The notes below the pieces were generated by a model that did not search any database, was not told the DNA's origin, and worked only from the letters and a program-made list of their open reading frames with translations. Shown piece after piece: positions 23,598 to 25,590 of a DNA stretch of 25,590 nucleotides; the first letter of the stretch is position 1, and every line of letters starts with the position of its first letter. This DNA is from an uncultured Pseudomonadota bacterium (GTDB taxonomy: Bacteria; Pseudomonadota; Alphaproteobacteria; CACZRW01). The stretch lies in NCBI GenBank assembly GCA_902783675.1, contig CACZRW010000107.1:1-25590 (forward strand). Direction: 5' to 3'. The position numbers and the translations under genes were made by a program.

Positions 23598-24520
23598 TAT
23601 TTCCCTGTTTTTTCCTTGTTTTCTTTGTCAATATCAACACCCAAATCATACCAAAGTTCAGGGTGTTCCTCTTTTAACCCGTAAGGATCATGATGCACCA
23701 AGACTTCGGCATTAGGGAAAAGCTTCATAACCGCATCTTCGGCATTATCCCCTATCTTATGAGCCTTTGCCAAAGAAGGACTCGCGTCAATCTCCACATG
23801 ACATTGCACAAAAAGTTTATCTCCGGACGAACGCGTCCGCACATCATGCACACCTTTCACACCTTTGGTTTTAAGTATAACATCGACGATTTTCGCCCTA
23901 TCCTCATCGGGCAATTCCGCATCTGTGAGCATCATCAAAGAATCCTTAAATATCGCCACGGAAGTATGCATAAGATAAACTGCTATCAAAAGCGCAAAAA
24001 TAATATCAACATAATAAAAATTAAAATACTTGGCGACCAACAACGACACGATGACGCTGAAGTTAATCATCAAGTCACCCGTGTAATGAGCCTTATCCGC
24101 GGCGATAGCAACCGACTTTGTTTTCTTGACCACATACGCCTGCACAAGTATCAAAAATCCGGTCATCACAATAGAAAAGAGCATCACGCCGACACCGACG
24201 CCGATATAATCTATCTCGTATCCCTTCCCGAGTTTTCCCAAAGATGCCACCATAAGGAAGAGACCCGACCCGAACACAAAGGTCGACTGCCCGATACCTG
24301 CAAGCGGCTCAAACTTACCGTGCCCGAACCGATGATTCCTATCGGCAGGCAAAGTCGCCTGACGCACCGATAACATATTGACCAGCGAGGCAAGCAAATC
24401 CAAACAGGAATCCACCACCGTGGCCAGCATTGCCATCGACCCCGTCAAAACAAAAGCAACCACCTTTGCAAGTATAAGGAAAAAGGCAACCAGCACCGAC
24501 GCATAAGTAGCAAAGCGCAT
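23597..24520 (-). CDS. Cation diffusion facilitator (FieF-like divalent metal efflux)
   Basis: CDF proteins exchange protons for Zn, Fe or similar ions across the inner membrane. From 24520 the product is 307 residues, near the 300 of E. coli FieF, which it resembles along its length. It has about six membrane segments, the transport site Asp37/Asp41 (VDSCLD) with His145/Asp149 (HYTGD), and a cytosolic domain with HDVRTR, CHVEID and VHHDP, the histidine positions of FieF's regulatory zinc sites. The DD-HD site favours Zn/Fe over Mn. The start at 24520 is chosen for its AAGGAGG nine bases upstream. The frame stays open upstream, and an ATG at 24580 would add a lysine/arginine-rich 20-residue tail. 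The next gene, prfB, overlaps its stop by one base. Confidence 0.88.
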   Translation of the reverse strand: MRFATYASVLVAFFLILAKVVAFVLTGSMAMLATVVDSCLDLLASLVNMLSVRQATLPADRNHRFGHGKFEPLAGIGQSTFVFGSGLFLMVASLGKLGKGYEIDYIGVGVGVMLFSIVMTGFLILVQAYVVKKTKSVAIAADKAHYTGDLMINFSVIVSLLVAKYFNFYYVDIIFALLIAVYLMHTSVAIFKDSLMMLTDAELPDEDRAKIVDVILKTKGVKGVHDVRTRSSGDKLFVQCHVEIDASPSLAKAHKIGDNAEDAVMKLFPNAEVLVHHDPYGLKEEHPELWYDLGVDIDKENKEKTGK

Positions 24521-24638
24521 AAGCTTTTGCCTCCTTACTCCGGACCTTACAACCCTGTTTTTTTTGCTTTTTTTGACCATCTCCAACCGCCCGAATTGCA
24601 ATACATAACTATCGGCAGGGTATATTATTTTGGTGCTA

Positions 24639-24667
24639 TTGAAAAGATGAAAGTTACACCCTACAAT
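24639..24667 (+). promoter_or_regulatory. Promoter of the DnaJ-like gene, possibly heat-shock type
   Basis: TTGAAA (24639-24644) and TACAAT (24662-24667) are 17 bases apart, 29 bases before the start codon. The bases before the -10, CCC, give CCCTACAAT, which also partly resembles a sigma-32-type -10. Dual recognition is possible but not shown. Confidence 0.5.
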
Positions 24668-24696
24668 AATTCTTAAAACCAAAGGAGATTAAGACA

Positions 24697-25590
24697 ATGA
24701 CCGATCCTTATGCGACATTGGAAGTAAGTAAAACCGCAAGCGCGGACGAAATAAAAAAGGCGTACCGTAAACTCGCGCGCAAGCTCCACCCCGATGTCAA
24801 CCACGATGACCCCAAAGCGGCCGATAAGTTCAAAGAAGTAACCGCCGCTTATGAACTTCTTTCCGACCCCGCAAAACGCATTCGCTTTGACAGAGGAGAA
24901 ATAGACGCAAACGGCAACGAACGAGCAGGCTTTGGCTTTAACCCGAATGCCGGCGGCGGTGCGCATTGGCAAAGCACCGGAGGTTTCGGCGGCGCAAGCG
25001 GGGCATCTTTTGACTTTAGCGACCTTTTCGGTGGCGGTATGGGCGGCATGGGTGGAGACACCGGCGGTTTTAGTTTTAGTGACTTATTCGGTGGCAGAAT
25101 GGGTAGAAACAGAAGCCGCGGCCCCATGAAGCAAAAAGGCGCGGACATAAAATACACCATGCAAGTTGATTTTCTCGACTCTGCCCTTGGCGCCACCAAA
25201 GAAGTAGGCCTTGCGGGAGGAAAGATTATCAAGGTAAAAATCCCCGCCGGCACCGACGACGGCACCACCTTGCGCCTTAAAGGACAGGGTGAGGACGGAT
25301 TCGGAGGTGCTCCGGCAGGCGATGCCTATGTCAAAATATCGGTAAGGAAGCACAAGTTTTTCACTCGTGACGGATTGGATATAATCGCCAACATTCCCAT
25401 CACCATAAAAGAGGCTGTTGAAGGTGGAAAAATCACCGTCCCCACCCTTGACGGACAAGTCTCGGTCACCGTTCCCGCGAACTCCAACACCGGCAGTTTC
25501 CTGCGCCTTCGCGGTAAAGGCATAAGCAAGAACGGCAAAAAAGGCGACGAGCTTTTAAAGCTTTACATCACCCTTCCGACAAACCCTGAC
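24697..25590 (+). CDS. DnaJ-class co-chaperone, CbpA-like (partial, runs off right edge)
   Basis: The protein stimulates the ATPase of a DnaK-type chaperone through its J domain and binds clients with its C-terminal domains. 298 codons are open from the ATG at 24697, preceded by AAAGGAG, to the window end. The J domain covers about 3-68, with the HPD motif at 31-33. A glycine/phenylalanine-rich linker follows (about 75-140), then a two-part substrate-binding domain with [20 protein letters not shown] and [19 protein letters not shown]. There are no CxxCxGxG zinc repeats, so this is the CbpA-like class rather than DnaJ itself. The linker contains a near-duplicate ([13 protein letters not shown] and [12 protein letters not shown]). 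It is divergent from the cation-efflux gene. Confidence 0.93.
   Translation, partial: MTDPYATLEVSKTASADEIKKAYRKLARKLHPDVNHDDPKAADKFKEVTAAYELLSDPAKRIRFDRGEIDANGNERAGFGFNPNAGGGAHWQSTGGFGGASGASFDFSDLFGGGMGGMGGDTGGFSFSDLFGGRMGRNRSRGPMKQKGADIKYTMQVDFLDSALGATKEVGLAGGKIIKVKIPAGTDDGTTLRLKGQGEDGFGGAPAGDAYVKISVRKHKFFTRDGLDIIANIPITIKEAVEGGKITVPTLDGQVSVTVPANSNTGSFLRLRGKGISKNGKKGDELLKLYITLPTNPD

Noticed and set aside
23690..24373. 227-residue plus-strand frame
   Set aside because: It is fully antisense to the conserved cation-efflux gene; its His/Arg-rich translation reflects codon bias on the other strand.
1..25590. CRISPR array, insertion sequence or prophage
   Set aside because: No regularly spaced repeats, transposase, integrase or phage structural gene is visible in any frame.

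Overview
The window looks like a chromosomal segment of an alphaproteobacterium. The gene orders plsY-dprA-topA-rnr and rpoZ-rel-acpS, a DUF465-type small protein and a family-5 uracil-DNA glycosylase all fit that group. The base composition is moderate, lower in GC than most free-living members, which together with the glycogen genes suggests a host-associated or gut lineage; that part is inference. Genes are densely packed, with many 1-11 base overlaps.

Left edge (1-1142, minus strand). A partial gene runs off the left end. It encodes a type IV prepilin-like protein whose visible part resembles the constant N-terminal region of PilV shufflon adhesins. Upstream of it, 604-971 has no convincing protein gene but holds two terminator-like hairpins and a long 14-bp stem, possibly a small RNA. 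A 56-residue DUF465/YdcH-type gene follows.

First plus-strand block (1307-9109): plsY (phospholipid acylation), dprA (ssDNA/transformation), topA (topoisomerase I), rnr (RNase R) and a secreted S41-type protease that seems to lack its PDZ domain. It converges on a family-5 uracil-DNA glycosylase gene on the minus strand. Second plus-strand block (9836-17161): rpoZ, a bifunctional rel/spoT, acpS, an OmpA-like lipoprotein, recJ, a nicotinamidase-like hydrolase and an overlapping gene with an HNH-like motif and an unrecognised C-terminal half.

Minus-strand block (17171-24520), in transcription order: FieF-like cation efflux protein, prfB with its programmed +1 frameshift, glgB, glgX, a short NAD synthetase (nadE) and tRNA-Glu(UUC). 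A DnaJ-like (CbpA-type) co-chaperone gene starts divergently at 24697 and runs off the right end.

Most of the window is housekeeping. The parts most worth a second look are the PilV-like gene and the structured region before it, the long hairpin spanning the rpoZ/rel junction, the PDZ-less S41 protein, the nicotinamidase/HNH pair opposite nadE, and the stand-alone NadE.
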